The translations under genes were made by a program, and so were the position numbers. This document shows, piece after piece, positions 1-8,271 of a DNA stretch of 64,000 nucleotides. Under the pieces are notes generated by a model, which worked only from the letters and a program-made list of their open reading frames with translations, had not been told where the DNA came from and made no database searches. How positions within the stretch are numbered: the first letter of the stretch is position 1; the number at the start of each line of letters is the position of its first letter. This DNA is from Terribacillus sp. DMT04 (GTDB taxonomy: Bacteria; Bacillota; Bacilli; Bacillales; Amphibacillaceae): positions 932,001 through 996,000 of the forward strand of contig NZ_CP077639.1 of the NCBI RefSeq assembly GCF_019056395.1, in the 5' to 3' direction.

Positions 1-929
1 TGACGGACTTTCAAGTCATCAAATGGCGCTTCTGATTTATCCGGTGTGATAACGGAATAACCATTACTTGATGTGACAGCTTCTACATTTGGTGTGGAAG
101 TGACTACTTCATACAAATCTAGCGGAATGGATTGCACATAATCATACAAATTTGTTTTCAACCCGTTGAGCATAACTTGCGGATCTTTCACCACTTTGAA
201 ATGGATAGTATCCAGGTAAGCTGTTTTTTCACCTGTCAAACCGCCCCAATCTTCTTCATCACGAGATTTGTAATCTGCAAACTTCGATAGAACAATTTCA
301 TTCCCGCTTTTCCAAGAATCAAATTGGAATGGTCCAGTACCAATAAACTGTTCATTTGTCAGCGGCTGCTCACCTGCTGCTTCGGCAATTTCAGCCGGGA
401 TGACAATTGCAGAAGCTTTTGGTGCAGCTAGGTCTGTCAGTAAAGATGTATACACGTCATTTAGTGTAATAACAATTGTTTTATCGTCTGTTGCTTCAAT
501 AGAACTGATATGGCTTGATGCAATTTTTCCGACAGAAGATACCTTTGTCCAGCGATCAAGAGATGCTTTTGCGTCATTAGCGGTGACATCTTGGCCGTTG
601 TGGAACTTGAGACCATCACGAAGGGTGATCGTGTAGATTTTCTTGTCATCACTTACTGTATAATCTTCAGCTAGTAACGGTCGGGCCTGATAATCTTTAT
701 CTAATGCGAATAATCCTTCATAGATATGCCAGCCGATCTTTCGTGTAGCACTTTCACCGGAATACATCCAGTCCAATGTGTCAGGTTCTGAGCCCATCGC
801 AACATTTAATTCGCCGCCTTCGACAGGTTCTCCGCTGCCGCCGGCCGAACTGCTGCTGGAATTGCTGGAGCAGCCGATTAGTGCAATTGCTCCTATTAAT
901 CCAAATAAAATAAGTGCGAGTTTCTTCAA
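1..929 (-). CDS. ABC transporter substrate-binding lipoprotein, SBP_bac_5 family (partial)
   Basis: Extracellular solute-binding lipoprotein of the oligopeptide/dipeptide type (SBP_bac_5); it would capture a peptide-like ligand outside the membrane and deliver it to an ABC permease. The frame opens with TTG at 929, 7 bases after GGAGG, and stays open to the window edge, so the C-terminus is missing. Visible parts are a lysine-rich signal peptide, a lipobox LIGC with the lipidated Cys at residue 20, a Ser/Gly linker, and the family's N-terminal strand pattern (GGELNVAMGSEPDTLDW) followed by YEGLFALD. It starts 12 bases after the M20 hydrolase stop, so the two are co-transcribed behind the S-box leader at about 2195-2355. 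That context suggests a sulfur-containing ligand such as a methionine derivative or peptide; this is inference. Permease genes would lie beyond the left edge. Confidence 0.85.
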   Translation of the reverse strand, partial: MKKLALILFGLIGAIALIGCSSNSSSSSAGGSGEPVEGGELNVAMGSEPDTLDWMYSGESATRKIGWHIYEGLFALDKDYQARPLLAEDYTVSDDKKIYTITLRDGLKFHNGQDVTANDAKASLDRWTKVSSVGKIASSHISSIEATDDKTIVITLNDVYTSLLTDLAAPKASAIVIPAEIAEAAGEQPLTNEQFIGTGPFQFDSWKSGNEIVLSKFADYKSRDEEDWGGLTGEKTAYLDTIHFKVVKDPQVMLNGLKTNLYDYVQSIPLDLYEVVTSTPNVEAVTSSNGYSVITPDKSEAPFDDLKVR

Positions 930-941
930 GTTAATTCCTCC

Positions 942-2138
942 TTAGCTTCCTAATACCGAGAATACGATTTTTGTAAAAGCTTTTTCTGTCATGAGCAGGG
1001 CGCGTTCATCGATGTCAAACTTCGGATGATGGTGCGGGTAATGCGTGCTCGTATCTTCGTTGCGAGAGCCGACTTTAAAGAAGCTGCCCGGCTTCTCTTG
1101 TAAGTAATAAGCAAAATCCTCTGCACCCATGCCGGTTTCAAACGGTATAACCTGTTCTTCACCAAACTCTTCCGTAAATAGCTGTTTGAGCAAAGCTGTT
1201 TCTTCTGGGTGGTTGTAAAGAGCAGGGTAACCGTTCAAGTAATCAATAGAATACGTTGCACCAAAGCCACTCGTAATCCCAGCAACAATTGCTTCAATTT
1301 GCTCTTGTACTTGCTGACGGATACCGGCATTAAAAGTCCGGACTGTACCCTCAATTCTTGCGGTGTCTGGAATGACGTTGAACGCTTGACCGGACTGGAA
1401 AACACCAAGTGTTACGACGGCTGATTCCAACGGGCTGACGCGACGGCTGACGATTTTTTGCAGCGCGCTGACAATATCACTGCCAATAACAATTGGGTCA
1501 ACTGTTTCTTGCGGTGCTGCGCCATGACCGCCTTTGCCTTGAATGGTAATCGCAAATTTATCGACAGCAGCCATCTTGAAGCCTTCGCCAACATTTACTT
1601 TTCCTACCGGAGAAGCAGAGTTGAGGTGAGCGCCATACACATAGTCGACCCCTTCAAGTGCGCCATCCTCAATCATCGCTTTTGCACCGCCTGGCGGAAC
1701 CTCTTCGGCTGGCTGGAATAGAAATACTACTTTCCCCTTGAGACTATCCTTTTGTTTGAAAAGCGCTTTAGCGGTTCCGAGAAGTGCAGCCGTATGACCG
1801 TCATGTCCGCAAGCATGCATCACACCGTTTGTTTTAGAACGATAAGGAACAACTTTTTCGTCATCGATCGGCAACGCATCAAAATCTGCTCGCAAGGCGA
1901 TTGTCGGCCCCTCTGTTTTTCCTGTGAGCGTGGCAACAATCCCATACCCGCCAACATTTGTCTTGATATCTTCATAGCCGAAACTTTGCAGTTTGTCAGC
2001 AATGAACTTGGCAGTCTCGGTTTCTTGGAAACTTAATTCCGGATGCTGGTGCAGGTGTCGCCGCCATTCAACAACCTCTGTAAAATTGGTTTCTAAGTCA
2101 TTATGTACATCTGCTAGTGTTGTTGTATTTGTTTCCAT
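942..2138 (-). CDS. M20 family amidohydrolase (N-acyl-amino-acid deacylase type)
   Basis: Zinc-dependent M20D-type amidohydrolase, 398 residues, the usual length for the hippurate/N-acyl amino acid hydrolase group. Motifs in order are RRHLHQHPELSFQE (about 26-39), RADFDALPI, the metal-binding HACGHDGHTA (about 108-117), QPAEE with the catalytic Glu, a dimerisation domain with GKGGHGAAPQ, and the C-terminal metal ligand region HYPHHHPKFDIDE. An AGGAGG site precedes the ATG. It is first in an operon with a peptide-binding lipoprotein and lies behind a SAM riboswitch, so expression should fall when SAM is abundant. Members of this family cleave N-acetyl, N-benzoyl or gamma-glutamyl-like amides; here an N-acyl or conjugated sulfur amino acid is the likeliest substrate, inferred from regulation only. 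Confidence 0.9.
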   Translation of the reverse strand: METNTTTLADVHNDLETNFTEVVEWRRHLHQHPELSFQETETAKFIADKLQSFGYEDIKTNVGGYGIVATLTGKTEGPTIALRADFDALPIDDEKVVPYRSKTNGVMHACGHDGHTAALLGTAKALFKQKDSLKGKVVFLFQPAEEVPPGGAKAMIEDGALEGVDYVYGAHLNSASPVGKVNVGEGFKMAAVDKFAITIQGKGGHGAAPQETVDPIVIGSDIVSALQKIVSRRVSPLESAVVTLGVFQSGQAFNVIPDTARIEGTVRTFNAGIRQQVQEQIEAIVAGITSGFGATYSIDYLNGYPALYNHPEETALLKQLFTEEFGEEQVIPFETGMGAEDFAYYLQEKPGSFFKVGSRNEDTSTHYPHHHPKFDIDERALLMTEKAFTKIVFSVLGS

Positions 2139-2194
2139 TCTCTACCTCCTATAAAAATCTTGATATATCCAATCAAATTAATCGGGATTGTTTG

Positions 2195-2355
2195 CAAAAA
2201 AAATCCTCTTCAGATAGAAGAGGAGGGATGATGTCGTAATTCCGCTCTTCTTATCTTCAGTGTGTATCACACTTGGAATTAGCACAGTGCTGGTGTTAAC
2301 AGCCTGCTGCTTTGGTTTCGACGGGCCATTCCCTCCACCAATCTTGATAAGAAAT
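2195..2355 (-). promoter_or_regulatory. SAM-I (S-box) riboswitch with terminator
   Basis: Read on the minus strand, the leader shows the S-box order: TTCTTATCAAGA (P1), GGAGGGAATGGCCC, GAAACC, CAGCA, AATTCC and the closing AGATAAGAAG. It is followed by a CCTCTTCT/AGAAGAGG hairpin and eight T residues at 2196-2203. This is a transcriptional OFF switch: SAM binding favours the terminator. It lies just upstream of the M20 amidohydrolase and lipoprotein genes, placing that operon under methionine/SAM control. Confidence 0.88.
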
Positions 2356-2548
2356 ATCAGTTGTAAGAAACAGAATAGACGGAAAACTCTAGATTGTCAA
2401 TCCTCTTTTTATACATACTTACGAAATTGCCAGCTGATGCTAAAAATATCAACAAAGAAAGTTTAATTAGCAAAAAAGTTCTAAAAAATATATTGACTGC
2501 TATTTTTTGTATGTTAGAATAACTTTAATATTAAAAATTAAATAATTT

Positions 2549-2706
2549 CTTATCAAGAGAGACGGAGGGAATTGGCCCTGTGATGTCTCAGCAACCAGTC
2601 GAAAAGACCCGGTGCTAAATCCAAAAGGTATCTGCCTTAAAGATAAGAAGCTGATTCGGTAATTACTGAACCTTCTTCCTTTTTGGGGAGAAGGTTCTTT
2701 TTTTTG
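2549..2706 (+). promoter_or_regulatory. SAM-I (S-box) riboswitch with terminator
   Basis: Classic S-box leader on the plus strand. CTTATCAAGAGAG at 2549 pairs with AAAGATAAGAAG near 2640-2650 to form P1. Between them are GGAGGGAATTGGCCC, CAGCAACC, the GGTGCTAAATCC segment and the kink-turn region. An intrinsic terminator follows, GAACCTTCT/AGAAGGTTC with a run of eight T at 2668-2706. It controls the metI-metC-methionine synthase operon. A promoter is probably just upstream in the AT-rich 2500-2540 region. Confidence 0.93.
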
Positions 2707-2727
2707 ATTAGAAGGGTGAGAAGCAGG

Positions 2728-3828
2728 ATGAAAAACAACTTGGAAACAGCATTCGTACAATTAGGAAATCGCAGTGATCGTACAACAGGAGCAGTAAATC
2801 CGCCTTTGTATCTATCAACTGCTTATGCGCATCCGGGAATTGGCGAATCAACAGGTTATGACTATACACGTACGAAGAATCCAACTAGAACGGTACTTGA
2901 AGAAGGGTTTGCTGAGCTGGAGAAAGGTGATCGCGCCTTTGCATGCAGTTCAGGGATGGCAGCCATTCAATTGGTTTTATCTTTATTTCGCAGCGGCGAT
3001 GAACTTCTTGTACCAGAAGATATATATGGCGGCACATACCGGCTGTTTGATTTCTATGAAGAAGCATACGACATAAAGCCGATCTACTCCCCATTTCGGA
3101 CGGTGGAAGAGACTGCAGCTGCAATTACAGCAAATACAAAAGCCATTTTCCTTGAAACACCTACAAATCCACTTATGCAGGAGTTTTCAATTGCGGCTTA
3201 CAGCGAATTAGCAAAGAATCATAATTTGCTGCTGATTGTCGACAATACATTTTTAACCCCATTTTTGCAGCAGCCAATTAAAGATGGAGCAGACATTGTT
3301 ATTCATAGTGCAACGAAGTACATTGGCGGTCATAATGATGTGCTCGCCGGATTGGTTGTCAGCAAAGGCATAGAGATATCCGATCGTTTGGCGGTGCTCC
3401 ATAATGGTGCAGGTGCCGTACTATCACCGCTGGATGCCTGGCTGCTCATTCGAGGGTTGAAAACATTGCCGCTAAGAATGCGGCAGCATCAATCCAATGC
3501 AGCGCGGATTGCTGCTTATCTCGAAGAAGAGCCAAAAGTGAAGGATGTCCTATACGCAGGAAAAGGCGGGATGCTATCGTTTCGTGTCCAGGACAGCAGC
3601 TGGATCGATCCGTTTCTTCGCAGCTTAAACGTCATTACATTTGCCGAGAGTCTTGGCGGGGTAGAAAGTTTTATTACTTACCCGACCACACAGACGCATG
3701 CAGACATACCCGTTGAAGAAAGAGAAGCCAGAGGTATTTGTGATCGGCTGCTTCGTTTCTCAGTCGGAATTGAAGAGGCAGAAGATTTGATTGCTGATTT
3801 GCAGCAGGCTTTTGCTAATTTGGATTAG
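2728..3828 (+). CDS. metI: Cystathionine gamma-synthase / O-acetylhomoserine thiolyase
   Basis: PLP enzyme of the Cys/Met metabolism family that joins an activated homoserine to cysteine or sulfide. The protein is 366 residues. It shows TGAVNPPLYLSTAY near the N-terminus, YTRTKNPTR, the SSGMAAIQ loop, and the PLP lysine in HSATKYIGGHND (about residue 195). The first in-frame ATG lies inside the riboswitch terminator; the ATG at 2728 follows AGGGTGAG at good distance and gives the normal family N-terminus, so it is chosen. It opens the S-box operon and is followed 11 bases later by metC, the same order as metI-metC in Bacillus subtilis. Confidence 0.93.
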   Translation: MKNNLETAFVQLGNRSDRTTGAVNPPLYLSTAYAHPGIGESTGYDYTRTKNPTRTVLEEGFAELEKGDRAFACSSGMAAIQLVLSLFRSGDELLVPEDIYGGTYRLFDFYEEAYDIKPIYSPFRTVEETAAAITANTKAIFLETPTNPLMQEFSIAAYSELAKNHNLLLIVDNTFLTPFLQQPIKDGADIVIHSATKYIGGHNDVLAGLVVSKGIEISDRLAVLHNGAGAVLSPLDAWLLIRGLKTLPLRMRQHQSNAARIAAYLEEEPKVKDVLYAGKGGMLSFRVQDSSWIDPFLRSLNVITFAESLGGVESFITYPTTQTHADIPVEEREARGICDRLLRFSVGIEEAEDLIADLQQAFANLD

Positions 3829-3839
3829 GAGGTCATCTT

Positions 3840-5012
3840 ATGTATAAACAACAAACAGAAACAACGTGTATCCGCGGAACACATAGAGAACAGCGCACAG
3901 GTGCGGTGAATGTGCCAATCTATTTATCTTCTACTTTTCATCAGGAGAGCTTTGACGACTTTGGTCCTTTTGATTACAGCCGCTCGGGTAATCCGACTCG
4001 CGAAGCATTGGAACAAAAAGCGGCAGAGCTGGAAGGAGGCACGCGCGCCCTGGCATTTTCATCTGGCATGGCCGCTATATCTTCTGCATTCATGCTGCTG
4101 TCAGCAGGGGATCATGTCATTGTGACAGAGGATGTGTACGGGGGAACATACCGTTTTGTAAGTGAAATTCTGCCTAAATTCCAAATTAGTTACTCTTTCG
4201 TTGATTTGACAGATCAGACTGCTGTGAGAGAAGCCATTCGTCCAAATACAAAAGTAATCTACCTGGAGACACCTTCAAATCCTTGCTTGAAAGTGACAGA
4301 TATCCGTGCCATTGTTCAGCTGGCCAGACAGCATGATTGCTTAACATTTTTGGACAATACATTTTTGACGCCGCTGTATCAGCAGCCCTTGTCACTTGGA
4401 GTAGATGTGGTGATTCATAGCGCCACGAAGTTTCTGTCTGGTCACAGTGACATCATTGCCGGTCTCACAATTACAAAGGATGAGGAACTTGGCTCCCGCT
4501 TGGCGTTTATTCAAAACACATTTGGAGCGATACTCGGTGCTCAGGACAGCTATTTACTGCTCCAAGGAATGAAAACGCTAGGAGCAAGATTGCATCAATC
4601 ATCAAGCACAGCAGAGCGAGTTGCTGGTTTCCTGCTTGCGCATCCACTTGTGGAAAATGTGTATTACCCTGGCTTGCCCAACCATCAGGGGCATGACATA
4701 CATAAAGGGCAAGCCAGTGGAGATGGTGCCGTATTATCTTTTGTTCTGCCGAGCAGAGAGCATGCAAAGGCATTTGTAGAACAGCTGCAAATTCCAATCT
4801 TTGCTGTAAGTCTTGGGGCAGTAGAATCGATTCTATCGTATCCAGCTTCCATGTCGCATGCTGCGATGCCAGAAGCAGAGCGGAAAAAACGAGGCATAAC
4901 AGATGGACTGCTTCGTTTGTCCGTCGGATTAGAACATGCAGACGATCTGCTGGAAGACCTGCAGCAAGCCTTAGCTGCTGCAGCACAAGTAACAGAGACG
5001 ATAAAACCATAA
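3840..5012 (+). CDS. metC: Cystathionine beta-lyase
   Basis: PLP-dependent lyase that splits cystathionine to homocysteine, pyruvate and ammonia, the second transsulfuration step towards methionine. The 390-residue protein has the same fold signature as its neighbour: TGAVNVPIYLSSTF, DYSRSGNPTR, SSGMAAIS, the PLP lysine in HSATKFLSGHSD (about residue 196), and the C-terminal RLSVGLEHADDL. An AGGAGG site overlaps the end of metI. Its TAA stop overlaps the next reading frame, which suggests translational coupling. The MetI/MetC split of activities between the two paralogues is assigned by gene order and cannot be proved from sequence alone. Confidence 0.9.
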   Translation: MYKQQTETTCIRGTHREQRTGAVNVPIYLSSTFHQESFDDFGPFDYSRSGNPTREALEQKAAELEGGTRALAFSSGMAAISSAFMLLSAGDHVIVTEDVYGGTYRFVSEILPKFQISYSFVDLTDQTAVREAIRPNTKVIYLETPSNPCLKVTDIRAIVQLARQHDCLTFLDNTFLTPLYQQPLSLGVDVVIHSATKFLSGHSDIIAGLTITKDEELGSRLAFIQNTFGAILGAQDSYLLLQGMKTLGARLHQSSSTAERVAGFLLAHPLVENVYYPGLPNHQGHDIHKGQASGDGAVLSFVLPSREHAKAFVEQLQIPIFAVSLGAVESILSYPASMSHAAMPEAERKKRGITDGLLRLSVGLEHADDLLEDLQQALAAAAQVTETIKP

Positions 5013-5026
5013 TGGGAGAGATGAAC

Positions 5027-6133
5027 ATGACAACGACAACAAAAACAGCACCATTCAGAGCCGATCACGTAGGAAGCTTACTGCGCCCGGAAAGCCTGCA
5101 CAAGGCGAGACAGCAGTTTAAAGATGGCGATATCAGCCAGAAAGAACTTCGCGATATCGAAACAACAGAAATTAAGCGGATTGTTGACAAACAAATTGAA
5201 GTAGGTCTGGAGCTTGTGACAGACGGGGAATTCCGCAGAAGATTCTGGCATACTGATTTTCTGGAAAATTTGAATGGTATTACAGGGTATGTTCCGGACA
5301 CCGGATATCTATTTAAAGGTGAAGAAACGGAACGCTACAATATTAAAAACACGGGAAAGATCTCATTTAATCCAGATCATCCATTTATTGAAGATTACAA
5401 AGTCCTTCACGAAATTGTAGACGGACGTGCAGTTGCAAAGCAGACCATTCCTAGTCCGAATCAGCTATTCCATGAAGATATCCGTGATCACAGCGTGTAT
5501 CCAGATATCGAGGATTTTGCTGCTGATGTGATTCAAGCTTATCGTGATGCAATTCAAGCATTCTATGATGCTGGTGTCCGTTATTTACAGCTGGATGATG
5601 TATATATCGCGGGATTATCTTCACCTGATTTAAAACTAAGTGGGGACCATTCCAGGGAATTTCTAATTGATTTAGCGCGCCGTGTTATCAATGGTGTGCT
5701 GGAAGGCAAACCAGAAGATTTGGCAGTGACAACACATCTGTGCCGCGGAAACTATCGTTCTACTTACATGTTTGGAGGCAGCTATGATCTTATTGCCAAA
5801 GACTTGCTGGCAAAGGAAAAAGTAGATGGTTTCTTCTTAGAGTACGATGATGAGCGTTCTGGCTCGTTTGAACCGCTTGCTTACATTCCAGAAGGTGGAG
5901 CAAGGGTTGTTATAGGAGTCGTAACATCCAAGTTTGGTGAATTGGAAGATAAAGAATATGTCATTAAACGTATCGAGGAGGCAGCAAAGTATGTGCCGTT
6001 AGATCAAATTTGCCTTAGCCCGCAATGTGGCTTTGCTTCCACACATCATGGCAATAAACTAACAGAAGAACAGCAGTGGGATAAGCTGCGCTTTATTGTG
6101 GATGTTGCGAACACTGTTTGGGAAGACAAGTAA
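5027..6133 (+). CDS. Cobalamin-independent methionine synthase-like protein (YxjG/YxjH family)
   Basis: 368-residue protein matching only the C-terminal catalytic half of MetE (UROD/MetE-like TIM barrel), as in B. subtilis YxjG and YxjH. It carries FRADHVGSLLRP at the N-terminus, VTDGEFRR, the LQLDD motif, HLCRGNYRS with the conserved His-Cys zinc ligands, and LSPQCGFAST with the second zinc Cys. It should transfer a methyl group to homocysteine, completing the pathway begun by MetI and MetC. The methyl donor is uncertain because the folate-binding N-terminal half of MetE is absent. In-frame ATG codons occur at 5012, 5021 and 5027; GGGAGAG at 5014-5020 best fits the last. Third gene of the S-box operon; a terminator follows directly. 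Confidence 0.88.
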   Translation: MTTTTKTAPFRADHVGSLLRPESLHKARQQFKDGDISQKELRDIETTEIKRIVDKQIEVGLELVTDGEFRRRFWHTDFLENLNGITGYVPDTGYLFKGEETERYNIKNTGKISFNPDHPFIEDYKVLHEIVDGRAVAKQTIPSPNQLFHEDIRDHSVYPDIEDFAADVIQAYRDAIQAFYDAGVRYLQLDDVYIAGLSSPDLKLSGDHSREFLIDLARRVINGVLEGKPEDLAVTTHLCRGNYRSTYMFGGSYDLIAKDLLAKEKVDGFFLEYDDERSGSFEPLAYIPEGGARVVIGVVTSKFGELEDKEYVIKRIEEAAKYVPLDQICLSPQCGFASTHHGNKLTEEQQWDKLRFIVDVANTVWEDK

Positions 6134-6139
6134 GGACAA

Positions 6140-6172
6140 AAAGACCGTCAATTTTAATTGACGGTCTTTTTC
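6140..6172 (+). terminator. Intrinsic terminator of the met operon
   Basis: A 12-bp perfect stem AAGACCGTCAAT/ATTGACGGTCTT with a TTTA loop and a run of T lies 6 bases after the methionine synthase stop. Confidence 0.9.
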
Positions 6173-6383
6173 GTGCACGAGGTGACAGGTTAAGCGCAGG
6201 AAGCCATGCCAGTACAGATATTATAACATTTGCAATCTCTTAGAAATTTCCATGGAAGAAAAGATACAATTATCCTAGTATAATAGTCGGTTTTTAAGAA
6301 AGCGGTTGCGATTTGCACTTAACGGGAGCTAAAATGGAAAATGTTGAGATTATTTAAACTTTTTAAACTAAGAAGGTGACAAT

Positions 6384-7196
6384 GTGCAGAATTGGATTTT
6401 CTGGGACGACGGTGATCATTCCCCTGCCTTTAACATGGCAGCTGATGACATGCTGATGCAATGGCACCGAGAGGGACAGATCGCCCCGGTATTGCGTTTT
6501 TATGGGTGGAAGCCTGGTGGTTTTTCGATTGGCTATTTTCAAAAGACGAATAAGAGGTTCGATTTGGACGAAATTCAAAGGCGAGGATTTGAATTGGTGC
6601 GTCGTCCAACTGGCGGACAGGCTGTTCTGCACCATAACGAACTAACGTATAGCATGATAGTTTCAGAAGACTATCCTGGTATGCCATCGACTATTAAAGA
6701 AGCATACAAGGTATTATCAGAAGGACTGCTGCTTGGATTTGCAAATCTTGGTATCAGAGCAGATTTTGCTATACCGGTTGATTCCAAGCCAAAAGGTACA
6801 GCGAATTGTTTTGAGGAAGCTTCTTGGTATGAAATCAATGTCGATGGAAGAAAAACGGCCGGCAGTGCGCAGACACGGCAGAGAGGTGTCATTCTCCAGC
6901 ATGGATCAATTCCAATTTGGCTTGATCTGGAGGATTTATTGGAATTATTTATCTATCCGAATGAACGAGTGAAAGAACGTACGTACAAAAGTTTCGCCAA
7001 AAAGGCAGCCAGTTTGCAGGAATTTATTCCGCCCGAAACGACCATTGAAGATATACGCGCTGCGTTCTTAGACGGTTTTCAAAAAGGGCTGGGTGTAACG
7101 TTTGAAAGATTGGAGTTATCAGCAGATCAACTAGAAGTAATTGAACAGCTAGCGAAGGAAAAATACCAGAATCACGAATACTTATATGCACGTTAA
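6384..7196 (+). CDS. lipM: Octanoyl-[ACP]:protein octanoyltransferase LipM
   Basis: Moves octanoate from acyl carrier protein to the glycine cleavage H protein, the first step of lipoate synthesis in bacilli. The 270-residue protein matches LipM throughout: SPAFNMAADDMLM, LRFYGWKPGGFSIGYFQ, RRPTGGQAVLH, TYSMIVSE, NCFEEASWYE with the catalytic Cys, and KTAGSAQTRQRGVILQHG with the conserved Lys. LplA-type ligases lack this combination. Start is GTG at 6384 after AGAAGGTGA; an ATG two bases earlier is out of frame. lipA follows 12 bases downstream, so octanoyl transfer and sulfur insertion are encoded together. The lipoyl domain of OdhB at the right end of this window is a final acceptor. Confidence 0.93.
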   Translation: MQNWIFWDDGDHSPAFNMAADDMLMQWHREGQIAPVLRFYGWKPGGFSIGYFQKTNKRFDLDEIQRRGFELVRRPTGGQAVLHHNELTYSMIVSEDYPGMPSTIKEAYKVLSEGLLLGFANLGIRADFAIPVDSKPKGTANCFEEASWYEINVDGRKTAGSAQTRQRGVILQHGSIPIWLDLEDLLELFIYPNERVKERTYKSFAKKAASLQEFIPPETTIEDIRAAFLDGFQKGLGVTFERLELSADQLEVIEQLAKEKYQNHEYLYAR

Positions 7197-7208
7197 GGAG
7201 GAACGGAA

Positions 7209-8132
7209 ATGGTAAAAAAAACAATGGCAGAGCGGCGGGAAGGCATGCTCCGCAAACCGGAATGGCTGAAAATTGATTTCAATACGAACGAAGATTATAT
7301 GGATCTAAAGAAAATGATGCGGGAAATGAATTTACATACAGTATGTGAAGAAGCCAAATGCCCGAATATTTATGAATGCTGGTCTGTGCGGAAAACGGCA
7401 ACATTTATGATTCTAGGTTCCATCTGTACAAGAGGCTGTCGATTCTGTGCCGTCACATCTGGCAAACCAACAGAGCTTGATTGGGCTGAGCCGGAGCGAG
7501 TTGCTGATTCTGTTGCCAAGATGGGATTGCGTCATGCAGTTGTAACAGCTGTTGCACGTGATGATTTGGAAGATGGCGGATCCGCAGTATTTGCAGAAAC
7601 GGTACGTGCAATTCACCGTAAAATGCCAAATACAACAGTGGAAGTATTGCCATCTGATATGAAAGGGACATACGAAAGCATTAAAACATTGATGGACAGC
7701 AAGCCGGATATCTTTAACCATAATATTGAAACAGTGCGTCGACTTACGCCGTCCGTTCGCCACCGTGCCACATATGATCGTTCACTTGAATTGCTTGATC
7801 GTGTAAAAACAATTGCACCTGATGTGCCGACCAAGTCCAGCATCATGCTCGGTTTAGGTGAGACAAAAGAAGAAATCATTCAAGCGATGGATGATTTGCG
7901 GGAACATCGGGTGGATATTATGACAATTGGCCAATACTTACAGCCATCTTTCAAGCACTTGAAAGTTCAGAAATACTATCATCCAGATGAATTCGCGGAA
8001 CTAAAAGCAATTGCATTGCAAAAAGGCTTCAGCCATTGTGAAGCAGGCCCTATGGTCCGTTCCTCCTATCACGCAGATGAACAAGTAAATCCAGAAGCCA
8101 GACAGCGTCAGTTTGGCGGCTGTGCGCAATAA
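7209..8132 (+). CDS. lipA: Lipoyl synthase
   Basis: Radical SAM enzyme that inserts two sulfur atoms into protein-bound octanoate to give the lipoyl group. The 307-residue protein has the auxiliary [4Fe-4S] motif [12 protein letters not shown] (about 41-52), the radical SAM motif CTRGCRFC (about 72-79), PSDMKG, HNIETV, the [13 protein letters not shown] segment, and the C-terminal RSSYHAD with the Ser ligand of the auxiliary cluster. Length is normal. A strong AAGGAGG site precedes ATG 7209. It pairs with lipM in a two-gene operon closed by a hairpin at 8137-8167. Confidence 0.97.
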   Translation: MVKKTMAERREGMLRKPEWLKIDFNTNEDYMDLKKMMREMNLHTVCEEAKCPNIYECWSVRKTATFMILGSICTRGCRFCAVTSGKPTELDWAEPERVADSVAKMGLRHAVVTAVARDDLEDGGSAVFAETVRAIHRKMPNTTVEVLPSDMKGTYESIKTLMDSKPDIFNHNIETVRRLTPSVRHRATYDRSLELLDRVKTIAPDVPTKSSIMLGLGETKEEIIQAMDDLREHRVDIMTIGQYLQPSFKHLKVQKYYHPDEFAELKAIALQKGFSHCEAGPMVRSSYHADEQVNPEARQRQFGGCAQ

Positions 8133-8136
8133 AACA

Positions 8137-8167
8137 AAAGGAACATGCCTGGTAGGTATGTTCCTTT
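8137..8167 (+). terminator. Terminator hairpin after lipA
   Basis: The stem AAAGGAACATGCCT/AGGTATGTTCCTTT begins 4 bases after the lipA stop. The T-run is short, so termination may be only moderately efficient. Confidence 0.7.
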
Positions 8168-8271
8168 ACTATTGGTACATACGTAATCCCTAAATATAGA
8201 GTTGTTTGGTATAACTGAATAAAGCTAACTAACAAACCAAATATTCCAGTCACAAGTGAGGAGGGGTCGTT

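Noticed and set aside
2683-2727. N-terminal extension of metI starting inside the riboswitch terminator (MGRRFFFLIRRVRSR)
   Set aside because: It would be translated from the terminator stem, has no ribosome binding site at proper distance and is not family-like; ATG 2728 fits.
4507-5028. 173-residue minus-strand open frame across metC
   Set aside because: Shadow of a well-supported gene; Leu/His/Cys-rich composition and no ribosome binding site.
8203-8245. TTTGGT/ACCAAA inverted repeat before the EamA gene
   Set aside because: Six-base arms with a long spacer are expected by chance in AT-rich intergenic DNA.
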